Part shown: positions 25,705-37,137 of the stretch, one piece after another
Position numbering within the stretch: position 1 is the first letter of the stretch
Layout of the letters: each line of letters opens with the position of its first letter
From: Ciborinia camelliae
Lineage: Eukaryota; Ascomycota; Leotiomycetes; Helotiales; Sclerotiniaceae
Assembly (NCBI GenBank): GCA_025890175.1
Contig: JANPYM010000003.1
Location: 1,275,795-1,339,794 of the forward strand
Length of the DNA: 64,000 nucleotides
Direction: 5' to 3'
The notes under the pieces: generated by a model
Databases searched by the model: none
Seen by the model: the letters and a program-made list of their open reading frames with translations, nothing else
Told to the model about the DNA's origin: nothing
Translations under genes and position numbers: made by a program

Positions 25705-26755
25705 ATGTCTTCACCCAACCTAGGCCCTTTGGCAATGAGTCAGACGAAAGATGATCTCGTCAAGCATCTAAACATCAGTGCGGAGACTTATACCATGATG
25801 GCGGTAAGCATCCATTTCAATCCAATTACTCCATTAACCCTACCTTACCATTACCAAATTGAGAACCTTGATAAAGTGCTTACTTAACTTGGCCGGCAAT
25901 TCAGAAAGAGACAGATACGGTCTATAGGTGGCTTATATCGGAGAAATGCCACCTCAAGAAGAACTGCAAAGGGAAACCTCCGTATGATTGGAGCGATATT
26001 GTCGAGAGATCGAAGGATGAGGCCATGAAATTGATAGTAGAAAATGGGACCGATCAAACGGCATACTACTGGAGCCTAGCCAAGCCGACACCCGATTGCC
26101 CAAATTGGATTGCGAGATGGTTCTTATATCACAAATTCCGCTACCGAGATGGCAGGAACCGAAATGTCAAGGCGGATAATAGGGATACTGTCCCATTTAA
26201 TCTTGTCGCGCCTTCACATAACCATCACAATAATCATCGACATTCGCACCATTCATATCACCCCCATCATAGACAAGCACGCCAGGCCGAGGACCACTAC
26301 AGTCACTCTTCGTACTATTCAGGTACGTCCATGAATGCAGGTATGTATGATAGCCTCTACGTCCCACAATAATCCACACGAGCAGAAGGAAAGGGATGTC
26401 GTCTGTGTGAAACGTAGGCACGGCGCAACTCTTGCATAAAGATCGTTTGCACAACAGTTTTGCCACTAGTCAATCAAATAAACCAGGTTTCTGGCGCTCT
26501 CTTCTAACTACCGACAGGAGATGGTCAGGGATACAACTATCCTCCAAATGGTATGTACTAATTCTTCCCCCCTCGCCGCTCTTCTCTGCGGCACTAACGT
26601 TTTATCCAGAACCTGGTTCATCTACCAGTGAATATGCCACTTACTCATCAAACCAAACATATACAACCTCGTCGTCCTCATACTCAACATATACATCGTC
26701 GATCGCTCGAGATAACGGACAAGCTAAACCTTATGATCCAGTGAGAGATCTTTAG
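25705..26755 (+). CDS. Hypothetical protein with conserved-looking N-terminal domain and His/Tyr/Ser-rich tail
   Basis: Four exons (25705..25803, 25905..26322, 26518..26550, 26610..26755) keep one frame and give 231 residues. The first ATG gives MSSPNLGPLAMSQTKDDLVK. Residues 15-140 look folded: DLVKHLNISAETYTMM, then an aromatic and cysteine-containing stretch (VYRWLISEKCHLKKNC) and ending with YYWSLAKPTPDCPNWIARWF and YHKFRYRDGRNRN. The tail changes to a His/Asn-rich run and then to Tyr/Ser/Thr-rich repeats (TYTTSSSSYSTYTSS). I do not recognise the domain. The 33-bp third exon is the weakest part of the model: it has good GTACGT/GTATGT donors and CAG acceptors, but the 195-bp intron before it could contain another exon. 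There is no signal peptide or membrane segment. Function unknown. Confidence 0.65.
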
Positions 26756-29446
26756 TGGTTCAGAGTCTGGGAGGCGTATAGTTGGCATGGCGCATATGAA
26801 GTCACGATCTTCTGAGCTCCTTTGTTACTATGGGATGGAATGGAGTAGTATTGAAGGGATGGACGAAAACGGATACTTTGGTGGAGTTGGTACGATCATT
26901 ACAATATCGGGACTTCTCCTGTTATCAGGGGATCATTGGTTAATTTTCAAAATGTCGGAGTTTTATTCATTTCACTGTCGAGGAGAGAGGCACACCAGTG
27001 TTCTGTCGGTCGGATCATAATCTCATTTCAAGCGTGTTTTAGTACCTTAATGCCAATTTCTATCTCCAGGGACCAAAATTAAAGTCTTCTCCACTATCAT
27101 ATGCCTCAATACGGACTGTGTTTACCGGAAAGATTGAAAAGTGTGGATTTTCCGGGGCATTTGAAATATCCATGCGGGAAATCATTTGTCGAATAATATG
27201 ATGTGTTTTGTAAGCAAAAATGTGCGAAAACCGATTTGAGTAAAGGCTTCGTCGATCCCTTTATTCCAGTGTCAAATCGGATGACACGCCTGTGACCAAT
27301 GTTGATTCCGAGGAGTCCCAAGATCTTTAGGTTTATGTGACTTGATAGTTGAAAAATTCTAGATCTTTCCTACCATCTAAGTCATCAGACTCAAAGTATT
27401 CAGTAAAATATAACTAACTATTGGTCTGAGGTATGAGTTGATCGAACACCCAGCTGTCAAATGCGTATCGTTTAAGTATAGCTATTGAAATAATCCACCA
27501 AGCTCTCATCCTCCCCACTACCGAAACCGGAAGAAATTGCTTCCATACAAGATACCTACCAAATCTTGTTGCACAGCCTTAAGCTAAGCCCCCCTTTAAT
27601 TCCATCGCATGTAAGCAAAGTTACACGTGCACTACGCGAGTATCCGAACCACCAGTACACTCTTGGACAACTCCCCCCCCAGCTTTTCGAAAGCTTTTCC
27701 GTCAACCATCAATACTGTAAATCATGGCCACTGATCAGGAGGCGAGCCCCTCCTTGGCGCCGAGCGAGGGGCTAAGACCTTTAGCGACTTGGTGATCTTG
27801 ATCTCCTCTTGTTGTCATGATGACTAATATGGGCTGTCAGAGATATCTCCCCGGAAGACTTTCGTGTAAAGTAATGTTCGTGTCTTCGATTAAACCAGTG
27901 CTATTATGACGTGGGGATCCTCTACAACCCCCAAATGCAAGCTTTTTGGAATTTTAAAAAATAGTGATACACGCTTTCCTGGAGCCCATTCTTACTTTGT
28001 TACGCATATTGAGGTTGATATACAGACCAAAAGATAAAGCTTGTCCAGGACATAGTGGTCGCGAGGGAGCTTTGTGTGTATTTCGTATCATTCTATTGGA
28101 GCTTGGATCTCTGCATATAGTGTAAAGAGTAGATCGAGAATCATTATCGAACCTATTAATAGCACAAGCGACGTCGTGAAGAGCTGGCCAAGGATTTCTA
28201 ATAGTACGATCAACTAACCGATTCTTGATTGTTGGAATCGTTTGGAACCATAAATGCACCTAGGGTATTCCACAGATTCACACGAACATTGAAAAACACC
28301 GAGCCTCTGCAGTTCAGGCAATTGAAAATCCTCTTTGGGCCCTGCATGCTTCCCCACCACCATGATCTGCTAGTATGACACCCAAACTTAGACAATTCAG
28401 CTCTTCGTTGCGAACCCCTACTCTTTCTAGCATTTACGAACCACATTAGCTTCCAATAGCTATTGCTAGGTTGAACATTTCTTCTACCGTGAAGAAAATG
28501 ACACATATAATGATAGACGATACATAATTCGGACTTACATCGATTGTGAGAGAAGTGCATACCCTGGTCAACAAGTGACTTTCTGGCATCATCTTTGAAA
28601 ACATCTGACAATGGGGGGTGGAGGGCATATTTATGGTGTGATAGAATGTAGCATGACCTGCATCGAAGCTTGCCTGTACCTTCCTCTCCTGCGACTAAAC
28701 TTCTCCACTACGCATTTATCTGACAGCAGTGACAGATCATTGCAGTTTCCAGATGGCTAAATCTAGAACGCTCAAGAGTCGCAATCATGAAAATGTAAAA
28801 GGCTTTTGCACATGTGACACGCCATCTCACCGTTTCTTCATCTCATAGAGAATGTATACATAATCAAACTATCGCTTACATATAGGATAGAGTCTATTAT
28901 ACATTTGTGTAACTTTATGGCTTTACCGAGAACTTGAATGTCATTGACATGTTCACTTTCTTATGTTGAGAATCCGGGTATTGGATACCCCTACCCGCCA
29001 GTATCGTTAGCCCCGGACCTGTTTGTACTTAGATGAATGGTTAACCGCAAGCAAAAACCGGGTTATATCCACGGGTAGGTTACCGAGTGCCCAATACAGA
29101 CGGAAATGGGTCTTCGATAGAAATGCCTATGAAGTGTAGTAATTTATACAAGAAAAGAAAGGGTCTGGGAGATTCTTTAATGCTCCTTGAATGATTTTCT
29201 AAGCTTTAATTTGTATATCAAATCGTTGTAAAGATAACTATTACCCCTCAAATATTCCCCTAGAGGCGGCCTATTACCTTGTAGGAGGTAGCAAGGGACA
29301 GTATGTTTATAAAAAAAACTAAGACAGACTGCGGAATTATAAAGCATCAGCAGACCCAAAGCAATCTGAAACGGTTACACAGTATTGAACACAAGACAGA
29401 GCAGAGGGACTACACAGTTGCGAACAAACCGAAAGAATAGCACGCC

Positions 29447-29751
29447 ATGGCTGGTGGTATCGGTAGATTGTTCAAGCAAAAGATTTATGGAAATCAAGTT
29501 AGGTTTCAGATGACAAGGATTTGATCGGGTGCTTGGATTTTAATCAGCATCACAAAGATCTTGCGACATTGCTGCAGAGAAAGGTAAGTTGTACTACAAG
29601 CCTTATTTGAAACTAATAGGACATTAAGATTTCGCTGGCGAAGTGGGACTTAGCATATGTATATTGCAGTCCTATATACATATATATGCCTGTCTATCCA
29701 TGCCAATCTTCTCAAATAGAGTGTGCATATGGAACTCCAAGTGCCTAGAAC
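29447..29751 (+). CDS. Candidate small spliced gene, unrecognised
   Basis: The ATG at 29447 sits in a strong context (CACGCCATGG). A first exon of 17 codons (MAGGIGRLFKQKIYGNQ) ends at 29497. A 50-bp intron (GTTAGG to ATCAG) leads to HHKDLATLLQRK (29548..29583), which ends at a canonical GTAAGT. A second, 45-bp intron containing ACTAAT ends at 29628. The next frame runs ISLAKWDLAYV... to a TAG at 29751. Intron sizes and the branch-like motif are right for this genome, but the last exon has low-complexity content and I recognise no family. It could be chance or the remnant of a longer gene. Confidence 0.25.
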
Positions 29752-30519
29752 CATTTCTTGTACAATGCGCCTTGGGCCTATGGGAGCATAAAATCAGTAA
29801 ATTACTAACAATAAGGTCAAAACCATACTAAAATAATGCCTCTTAAATGTCGCATCAAGATTTCAAATCAAATGGCAAACGGGGGAGATTGGCTAGTATT
29901 ATGTAGCCCCCTTTCGAGGAGCGGCTTTACCGGTACCTTTCCTTCTTCCCTTCTTCAAATTAGAACTTTCAACACTTCAACTCTTGAACCTGAAGCTTTT
30001 CAAGGTTTAACAGTAAGTTATTTGTGATTTTCAAGTAAATCTATGATTTCAATTACATCAAAGTAAGTAAATTATATTTAAGTAAATAAATCAATCAAAT
30101 AAAAGTAAATGAGATTCTTTTTTCTTTTTTGCTTTTCTTTTCCTTTCTATTCCTTTCTATTTTGCTTTCCCCTCTATTTCACCACTAATTTCTCATTGTA
30201 TCGGCCCAAAACTTTGAATATGTTCAAATTAGGTAACAATGAGGGTATATTGAGGGGTAACTAACTATAGTAGGCATATGAACTCAACCTGGAGATTCGA
30301 AAATTTGAAGCGTGACTACCCAGGTACCTACCTACCTACCACGTACAGCTTAGTCATTAATTTCAACTATGGAAATCTGAAATCCCAAATGCCAGCACGC
30401 TGGACCAAAAATGGCTAATTCACTGACGATCAATTGATAATGGGTCAGCAAATTACTACTACCTAGGTAGGTAGGTATCTAGATACCTAGTAGGTACATA
30501 CTAGGTACATAGGTACCTA

Positions 30520-30605
30520 CTGATGGTACTGGTGGCACTGGTGGCACTGGTGGTCCTTGTGGTCCTGGTGGCATTGATGGCATTGGTGGGTGTTGGTGGT
30601 ACCAA
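30520..30605 (+). repeat. Imperfect 9-bp GGTGGCACT-type minisatellite
   Basis: About nine degenerate copies of a 9-bp unit (ACTGGTGGC and variants with CCTGGTGGC or ATTGATGGC). It would read as Gly-Thr-Gly-type repeats but no gene context exists. Confidence 0.7.
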
Positions 30606-30783
30606 CGAATCGTCAGAAAACTTAATGACGCTATCGTCAGTTGCTTAAGTTACTGATCCCACCCAGGCATATGGATATTCATCAACGGCCTGCATTATCT
30701 TAGGCTCAATGCGGAACACTCTTAACTCAGTATTCCTCATTCCTCATTGCTAAACCAGTCTGCCTGAGAAGCCGTTAAGGGGG

Positions 30784-31322
30784 TGTTCTTGATGTAGGGT
30801 GTAGAGAGGTTGGTTATTTATTATGTACGATTTTGAGGTATATATAGGCCTATCTAGAATCGTATTTGTTATATTGATTTCTAATACGATTTTATATTTA
30901 CAAACAAAATAAATAAGTTCAAAATAAAGCTATTTAGAGTTTTTTTAGCTTTCAAATTTTAATATAATTATTTTTATATTTTTATACCCTTTTTGTTATT
31001 ATATGGTACAATGAAAGTGTGTAAGAAGGACAAAGTTCTCATTATGCTATCTAGGATAACTATGTACTGATTATGTCTGTGCAGCTAGTCTTAGCGTAAC
31101 AATTTGGAATTTGATAATAATAATTAAAACATTAATATATAAAAATTGAATTTAAACTTAATATATTAAAATTAAAAATCTCTTTATATTTTATTTTTAC
31201 ATAAATTATTATAAAAAAATATTCTTAATATAAAGTATAAAAAGATTAATTATTTATTATATATAATCTTGAGGTATATATAGGCCTATCTAGAATCGTA
31301 CCTGCCATATTGGTTCCTAACA
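30784..31322 (+). mobile_element. Miniature LTR element (TRIM-like), RIP-mutated
   Basis: Two direct terminal repeats, 30784-30887 (104 bp) and 31220-31322 (103 bp), enclose 332 bp of AT-rich sequence. The consensus repeat starts TGTTCTTGATGTAGGG and ends TTGGTTCCTAACA, so it has TG...CA ends. The left copy keeps the start but ends TTGATTTCTAATA; the right copy starts TATTCTTAATATAAAG but keeps the end. All of these differences are G-to-A or C-to-T, as in RIP. A third copy lies at 35961-36068. No coding capacity and no target-site duplication are seen; the 5-bp flanks differ. The interior also holds a 100-bp segment shared with 20224-20326. Confidence 0.7.
31003..31101 (+). repeat. Dispersed repeat shared with 20224-20326
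   Basis: About 100 bp from GGTACAATGAAAGTGTG to TAGCGTAACAATT matches 20224-20326 except for a few transitions and a 6-bp gap (TATAGGTATC against TATGTC). It sits inside the miniature LTR element, so one family may be nested in the other. Confidence 0.85.
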
Positions 31323-34300
31323 CTGTGCCCAATATAAGAAAAAGGAGAAAGGATAAAAGGGAAGGGAAAAGGTTGAAGATTAAAAATGAAGGAAATTAGA
31401 GTGAGAGGGAAGTGGAAATCAAGGAAGATAGGGGAAAAAAGAGCAAATGCCACATATCAGGTTTGATTTCTACCATCACTGATTATCAGAGAGAGTACAG
31501 AGAGCACAGAGAATCCAGAGAATCCAGAGAATACCGAGGGTACAAAGTACACGTACAAATAGTATATATATACTAGGTACCCGGCCGGGCCTATCTAGTA
31601 GATATCGGGAGTCTTTATCCGGAAGGAAGAGATGCATGACTCAGCATCCGGAAATAATCATACTATCAATACCCGTGGACCTTAACCTTCCATTGGGTAG
31701 GTACCATCCGGCCAGATAATTTGTACTAGTAGACGGACAGATTTGATGCTATTGATGGTGGTTTCTTCCCTCCTACCTATACCTCCTACCTTTACTAGGT
31801 AGTGCAAACACACAAATTTATATTAGATATAAACAAATCTTTCTTTCCTGCTTTTATTCTTTCATTCATATCTTTTCTGAAAGAACAACCTTTTCCTGTC
31901 ATTGATTTGATTGTATACGATCTTACATCAATGGATTCTGTCAACCAACCCTAAGTCTTCTATCTGTCTTTCAAACTGGAAAGAATTCGATGCACAATAC
32001 TCCATACACAGTATCAATAGCCGGTCAATCACTATCAATTCAAACCTCATACATACCTTAGACCACTCAACACCACCCCATCCCATCATCCATATATAGA
32101 CCACTCTATAGAGTCTATAGAAATTTCTAAATTGCAGGGTTTATCTGCACCACCACTCTCAATTTTGGTAGACTTGACACAATAAGGTCTTCATATTCAT
32201 TACTCACTGCTATTTAGACCAGGCCGTTACAGATTCATATTCTCATAGCACCACACGAATCAACCCTCCACCGCCCAGCCAAGAAAACCTTGCGATAGTT
32301 TATAAGAACCTCTAACCTCATTGTCATTACTTCACCAACCCTCCAATTCCTGTAACGGACGGAGCAAGCCGAAGAGTCAAATAATCCATCTACCCAATCA
32401 GTAAATACAGATATGAGAACAACTGGGTCGTACAATGTTGTACAGCCGGAAGCAAGTTGTAAAGCCGGAGGGAGAAAAGCATGAGCATCTAGTATCAATT
32501 GAGAAAGACCAGAGCAGGTGACATTATTGACCACTTTGAGTACGGGAATTAAAACTAGAGGGCGGATTATAACAAACGCATGACACTTGGCAGGTCAGAG
32601 AATGCTAGAGGCTTTGTGCCCATCCCGATTTCATCCCGATTTCATCCCGATTTCATCCCGATTTCGATTTCGATGCCGATCTGGGCCGAGCCACGAGTTC
32701 CTCTGCATTTTCTAGTGTTTATTTGCGATGGCTGTGAAGTCCCGAGTGATGTAGAGATCAAGGCCCGGTTTAACCGATGGGAACAGCACAAGTGAGTCCA
32801 ACTTTGATATTATCACTCCCGATATGTTTAAGAAATGCACATTTGCTTTCAATTGAGAGTGCATCCATCGACAGGGGATGTTCACTAAAAGATAATATGG
32901 GCGAAAAATCAATCATACTTCCAAGACGTTCTTGGCTTCAGATGTGGAAATGGGTAACTATGTAGGTACATCCCAATAAAATCGCAATGTTAAGCCAGAA
33001 CGGTAGTCCCAGTTGGGGCACATATTTCGACTTCTTACACCTTGTGTAACTCTCTCGTTGTCTAGCCATAACCCACAGCATGCGGAGTTGCGACTTGACA
33101 TTTTTTGATAAGTTGAAGCTTCCCTTGTACTCATAATATATCGGCAGCATTCGTCAGGTCGGTTGAGAACCATGACAGATTATCGGCTCTGTCATTGACT
33201 ATGGGTGTTTGATTCGAGACGGATGATTGTGCGCTTCAGATGGTGGGTTTTGAGCCTTGGCACTGCAGAAGCCGGAAGAGGAGCAGGAAGTCGCAAAATC
33301 ATACCATATCTTACAAAATGATAGATATTAACATTCGATTTTGAGGAAGGTGATTTGCAATATGAGTACATACCAAGTGTGCAGCATATGTGGAATCAAC
33401 GCCCGAACCATTAGTATGCACCCGGCGACAAGTCTGCGGGTTTTTACTCCCGAATTGCCCCCCGTTCAAGCACCGACGGGTATGGTAGTGCTTCGGCGAG
33501 GTTCAAATTGGCCGGATGGGTACAGGTACTCAAAATAGGCTTGAATGAAGTCATAGCTATGTTAAAGGTATAGATACCTACCTAGCTATTGCAGTAGGAA
33601 TACTTCAGAGCCGCGGTTCGATTGCAACTGTGGCGCTATACTCTAGTAGCTTCCGGGAGATTCTAGCTCCATCCACAGCTATAACCCACTGATGCTCCAG
33701 GAATTCACCAATAAACTGCTTTCTATTTGTGCTCCCTCGATAGAAGTGCCTTGGAGTCGTTGTCTCGAATTATTTCCGGTTGATCTTTGGATTCAAGTTA
33801 GCAAGTGAAAGAGACCAACCCGTATGCGCCGTTGAATCTTTGCAGAGTTTGGAAAGTAGTGTTATAGGTATCGGAATATACCATAGGATTGGAGACTTGC
33901 AATATAGATAAAGAATTAGATTCGGGGAGTGAGTAGTGTAATAGATACATCTTAATGTATCCTTCAGGCTTTGTTAGAGGGACATTGACATCTTAAGAAC
34001 CTCAAAATTGTCTTTCAGGAATCACCAGACTTCTGTGGTTCAAAGCAGCTGCAAGAAATACACTAGTGTGTTAAAGGTCCTGATAATCCATAAACAGGAG
34101 CTTTTGGCAATCTGGATTCATGTACTTGAAAGAATTCAAATAGAGAATAGTACTTACAGAAGCTTAAAGGTGCACATATATGGTTTAACATATCCAAACA
34201 GTGTACTGATTTCTGTTGGTCTCAATTGAATCTCAACAAGAACTCTTTTTTGCTGTTATCAAAACAATTTTTAGATGCTGCTTTACTCAGACCTCACTTC

Positions 34301-35340
34301 TTACTACCTACTACCAGGAAGCTCTTTTTGGACTTTATTCACTTTGGTGCTGAGCACCAACTTCTGCCCAGGTGATCAAAGATTTGCTTTCATCTTATAG
34401 GTTCTAATATTGTTTTTAGAGGGTGAATTTTTGTAAGTGCTGTAGGTGCATGGTTTCAATGGAATGTTCAGATATGTTTAGATTTGTCTCTGCAATACAT
34501 ATTCCTATTGTTGATATCACAAAATGCCAGTTATGAATGAAATTCATGCCTATTGAAATACTTGTTCAATATCATATTGGCAAAGCCATGATTGGGTATA
34601 TACTTGAATAACAGTAGCAAGATCACTTTGGTGGGTTTGGGTAGGTTCGCAGATAGGATGATGGTGAAATATGTTTTTATTCACTTGTTTTTTTCTGTGG
34701 TTATGCTTTGGATTTTCCCGACTGGTGAGGGGGTAATGTTTTCGATAGAACTTTTTTATGAATCCATAAAGCAATGAGGTCCAAATCATTGGACTTACCT
34801 GTTTTCTCTTTCCAATATGGTAATATCAGCCAGAATCATATCAGTTAAAGCACCAATTTACCGTGACACGTCTATAGTGATAATATAGAAACATGTAGCC
34901 TTCTCGAAGGGACTCAGAGCCCTGCTGTCCAGAAATTAGACTCAATCTTAGTTATAGATCGGCTCTTCGGTCTTCCGAGTGATAAATTTCTTTGGTATGG
35001 CCAATAGACTGTCCCCAGTAGCCGAAGAAAAACTTGTTCTGCTTATTATTATAATAATCCTTTCCGACCCTATCCAAAATTCCTTCCTCAACCACCACAC
35101 GCGCAAACTGTAAGGAAACCACCTTTAAAGCCCCAACTTGTTGATTTTCGCTGACAGAAAGCATATAGTAAAGATAAAGAACAAAGCTTACAAACCTCTC
35201 TTGCTTCTATTTTTTATTACAAGTTTTCAAGTGTTTTTATAGAAATCACATAAGTCTTCTCTCTGCTGGTAAGTCTTCACACTCCAACCCTTACTTTTTA
35301 TTCCATAATACACCACATTGCATTGGCATGGCTTGGATAA
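31323..35340. other. Gene-poor region
   Basis: About 4 kb with no supported gene. GA-rich sequence occupies 31320-31440. Short direct repeats (GAATCCAGA, GAGTACAGAGAG) lie at 31490-31545. Frames of 60-100 codons near 32235-33540 begin at GTG/TTG or are unsupported. One 11-bp minisatellite is listed separately. Confidence 0.5.
32621..32674 (+). repeat. 11-bp minisatellite (CATCCCGATTT)
   Basis: Four perfect tandem copies of CATCCCGATTT (32621-32664), followed by a degraded CGATTTCGAT end. Confidence 0.9.
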
Positions 35341-35955
35341 TAGGAGCTTCTCACTCTATTGTCTTCATTCTACTGCCTATATTGTATAGCAGTAGCGATG
35401 GCAGTGAAAGCTTCTAACCTTGGCCTATTCAGCTCAATACTTGTATTGTAATGGCATAGCAAGGATGCTGGAAGCTCTTGATATGCTTTGCTTGGTGTAG
35501 TACAGCTTGATGTGCTAGTTTAAACTGCTCAACAAAGAGGCTCCAAAACACTCTCTTCCCTTACTTCCCATCCCAGAGCTAGCATGCTGAAGCAACAGTC
35601 AAGGACTGGAAGTTTTCAATCTGTTTTGCTTGGGGCAGTATCACTCACTGTGCCAGCTCAAGATGCATAGCGAAGAGCTCTAAACACACTCCCATCTTCC
35701 AGTTCACCTCCCTCTGCAATAATTTTCAAGCAAAAGCTCAACAACTGGGGGCTTGTGATCCGTTTTGCTCATGAGAGTATCCATTAATGTGCTGTCTCAA
35801 ATTGCACAAAGAAAAGCACCAGAAACAATCTGATTTCTTGTTTCCCATCCTAAAGCTACCATGTTCAAACAGAAGTCAAGGGATTGAAGCTTGTTGCGTC
35901 ATTGTAATCAAGTGACATTCGTCAAACTACGAGCTCAACTTGAACACTGTGGTGA
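35341..35955 (+). repeat. Degenerate ~138-bp tandem repeat array
   Basis: Successive units start near 35470, 35608, 35747 and 35885, with a weaker one near 35341. Shared landmarks are GGAAG(C/T)T..., a TGCTTTGCTTGG/TGTTTTGCTTGG word, then GTGC(T/C)AG(T/C)T, an ACAAAGAG/GCGAAGAG word, TTCCCATCC and CAAGGACTGG. Divergence between units is high, so the array is old. It ends a few bases before the LTR-like copy at 35961. No long frame runs through it. Confidence 0.7.
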
Positions 35956-35960
35956 GAGAG

Positions 35961-36068
35961 GGTTCTTGATGTAGGGTGTAGAGAGGTTGATTGTTTATTA
36001 TGTACGATCTTGAAGTTATATAGGCCCACCTAGAGCTCTAGTCGTACCTGCCATATTGGTTCCTAACA
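35961..36068 (+). mobile_element. Third copy of the miniature LTR (solo or 5' LTR)
   Basis: It matches the repeats at 30784 and 31220 from TTCTTGATGTAGGGTGTAG to TTGGTTCCTAACA, with little RIP-type change. It is followed directly by GTGGCTC, which begins with a TGG as primer-binding sites often do. No second copy is found within the next 5 kb. Confidence 0.6.
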
Positions 36069-36174
36069 GTGGCTCTATTTCCCGTTCCTCTCTCTCAATA
36101 CTACTCCCAACTCTTCTTTGTCTTGTCAGCCAACCTCGCTAACCTCAAGTCGTCTTATAGTCTCGTTTTCCAAT

Positions 36175-36558
36175 ATGTCTCAGCAACAGTCGTCTCGTCC
36201 CCGCCCTGCTTCTCGGAGAAGCACCCCCGGCATCCCTCGGTGCCCTGGCGGCACACCCAAGTATGAATTCCGCAAGGAATTCCTCACTCTCCGCCCCTCG
36301 GTTACCGAGGACGAGGTGAGAATGGTTCGCGGTACCTCGTACAAACCGTTGCGCACATTTGCCAACGTGCCGGCGGGCACCAAGAAACCCGTCCGCATTA
36401 CTCGCCCAGAGTATTGCGCGATTAGAGATTGGCGTGCGGCCAACGGGGTGGCTCCCTTTAAGGCGGCGAATTTCGATAGCAAATGGGGATGGAATCATAA
36501 GGATGCCTGGGACGTGTACTACTCCGCCAATACTGGCGATGACCCAGCCTTTAAATAG
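36175..36558 (+). CDS. Hypothetical 127-residue Arg/Pro-rich ORF downstream of LTR-like copy
   Basis: The ATG at 36175 opens a GC-rich frame of 127 residues starting MSQQQSSRPRPASRRSTPGI. It is basic and Pro/Arg-rich at first. Compact aromatic segments follow: KYEFRKEFLTLRPSVTEDE, ITRPEYCAIRDWRAANGVAP and KWGWNHKDAWDVYYS. It stops just before the 191-bp repeat array. The frame is much GC-richer than the DNA to its left. I do not recognise a gag, integrase or host domain. It may be the product of a non-autonomous element that begins with the LTR-like copy at 35961, or a host gene fragment. Confidence 0.4.
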   Translation: MSQQQSSRPRPASRRSTPGIPRCPGGTPKYEFRKEFLTLRPSVTEDEVRMVRGTSYKPLRTFANVPAGTKKPVRITRPEYCAIRDWRAANGVAPFKAANFDSKWGWNHKDAWDVYYSANTGDDPAFK

Positions 36559-36575
36559 TGGCCTTACGGGCACAA

Positions 36576-36952
36576 GTGAGGAGAACCACGGCCGCTTCTT
36601 CGCCCTATTATGCCATCGAGATGTACATGCGTGTACTTACTAGGACTGTACGAACGGTACGCATCACTCTCTCGGTGGAGCAACAGGCAAGTTCGGCGTG
36701 GGTCTTTGAGGAACTTGGTGATGCGAAGCAGGGTTCTATTGTATCTAATTATTTGGTAGATGATATGTGAGGAGAGCCATTGCCGCTTCTTCGCCCTATT
36801 ATGCCATCGAGATGTACATGCGTGTACTTACTAGGACTGTACGAACGGTACGCATCACTCTCTCGGTGGAGCAACAGGCAAGTTCGGCGTGGTTCTCCGG
36901 GGAATTCGGCAATGCATAGCAGGTGTTTATTCTGATGGTATATGTGGAGGAT
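36576..36952 (+). repeat. 191-bp tandem duplication
   Basis: The block starting GTGAGGAGAACCACGGCCGC at 36576 recurs at 36767. The first ~125 bp are nearly identical and the rest diverges. The second copy runs into the 74-bp repeats. Confidence 0.9.
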
Positions 36953-37137
36953 TTGGTTGGGGGACCCTGGAAGTGGGCTGGTGTTGCAAGGTATATGTGG
37001 AGGATATTGTGGTATATGTGGAGGACTTGGTTGGGGGACCCTGGGAGTGGGCTGGTGTTGCAAGGTATATGTGGAGGATATTGTGGTATATGTGGAGGAC
37101 TTGGTTGGGGGACCCTGGGAGTGGGCTGGCGTTGTAT
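36937..37137 (+). repeat. 74-bp tandem repeat, about 2.7 copies
   Basis: The marker GGA(T/C)TTGGTTGGGGGACC occurs at 36949, 37023 and 37097, an exact 74-bp period with only a few substitutions. Each unit also carries TATGTGGAGGATATTGTGG. Frames across it read as repeated Gly/Trp or Pro-rich peptides and are not called as genes. Confidence 0.93.

Larger units (their letters stand above)
26756..30783. other. Gene-poor region
   Basis: About 4 kb. Open frames on the minus strand near 27954-28628 begin at non-ATG codons or overlap each other in different frames and have no recognisable domain. One candidate small spliced gene is given separately at 29447. A pyrimidine-rich stretch lies at 30115-30180, and TAGGTA/TACCTA repeats are dense at 30320-30520. 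Confidence 0.5.

Noticed and set aside
28210..28628. 133- and 60-codon minus-strand ORFs
   Set aside because: The longer one starts at TTG, they overlap in different frames, and I found no domain.
30784..36068. A single 5.3-kb LTR retrotransposon bounded by the copies at 30784 and 35961
   Set aside because: No gag, protease, reverse transcriptase or integrase remnants are visible between them, and the copy at 31220 pairs better with 30784.
36145..36573. 142-codon minus-strand ORF opposite the GC-rich plus-strand ORF
   Set aside because: Probable shadow frame in GC-rich DNA; the plus-strand frame has a good ATG and more protein-like composition.
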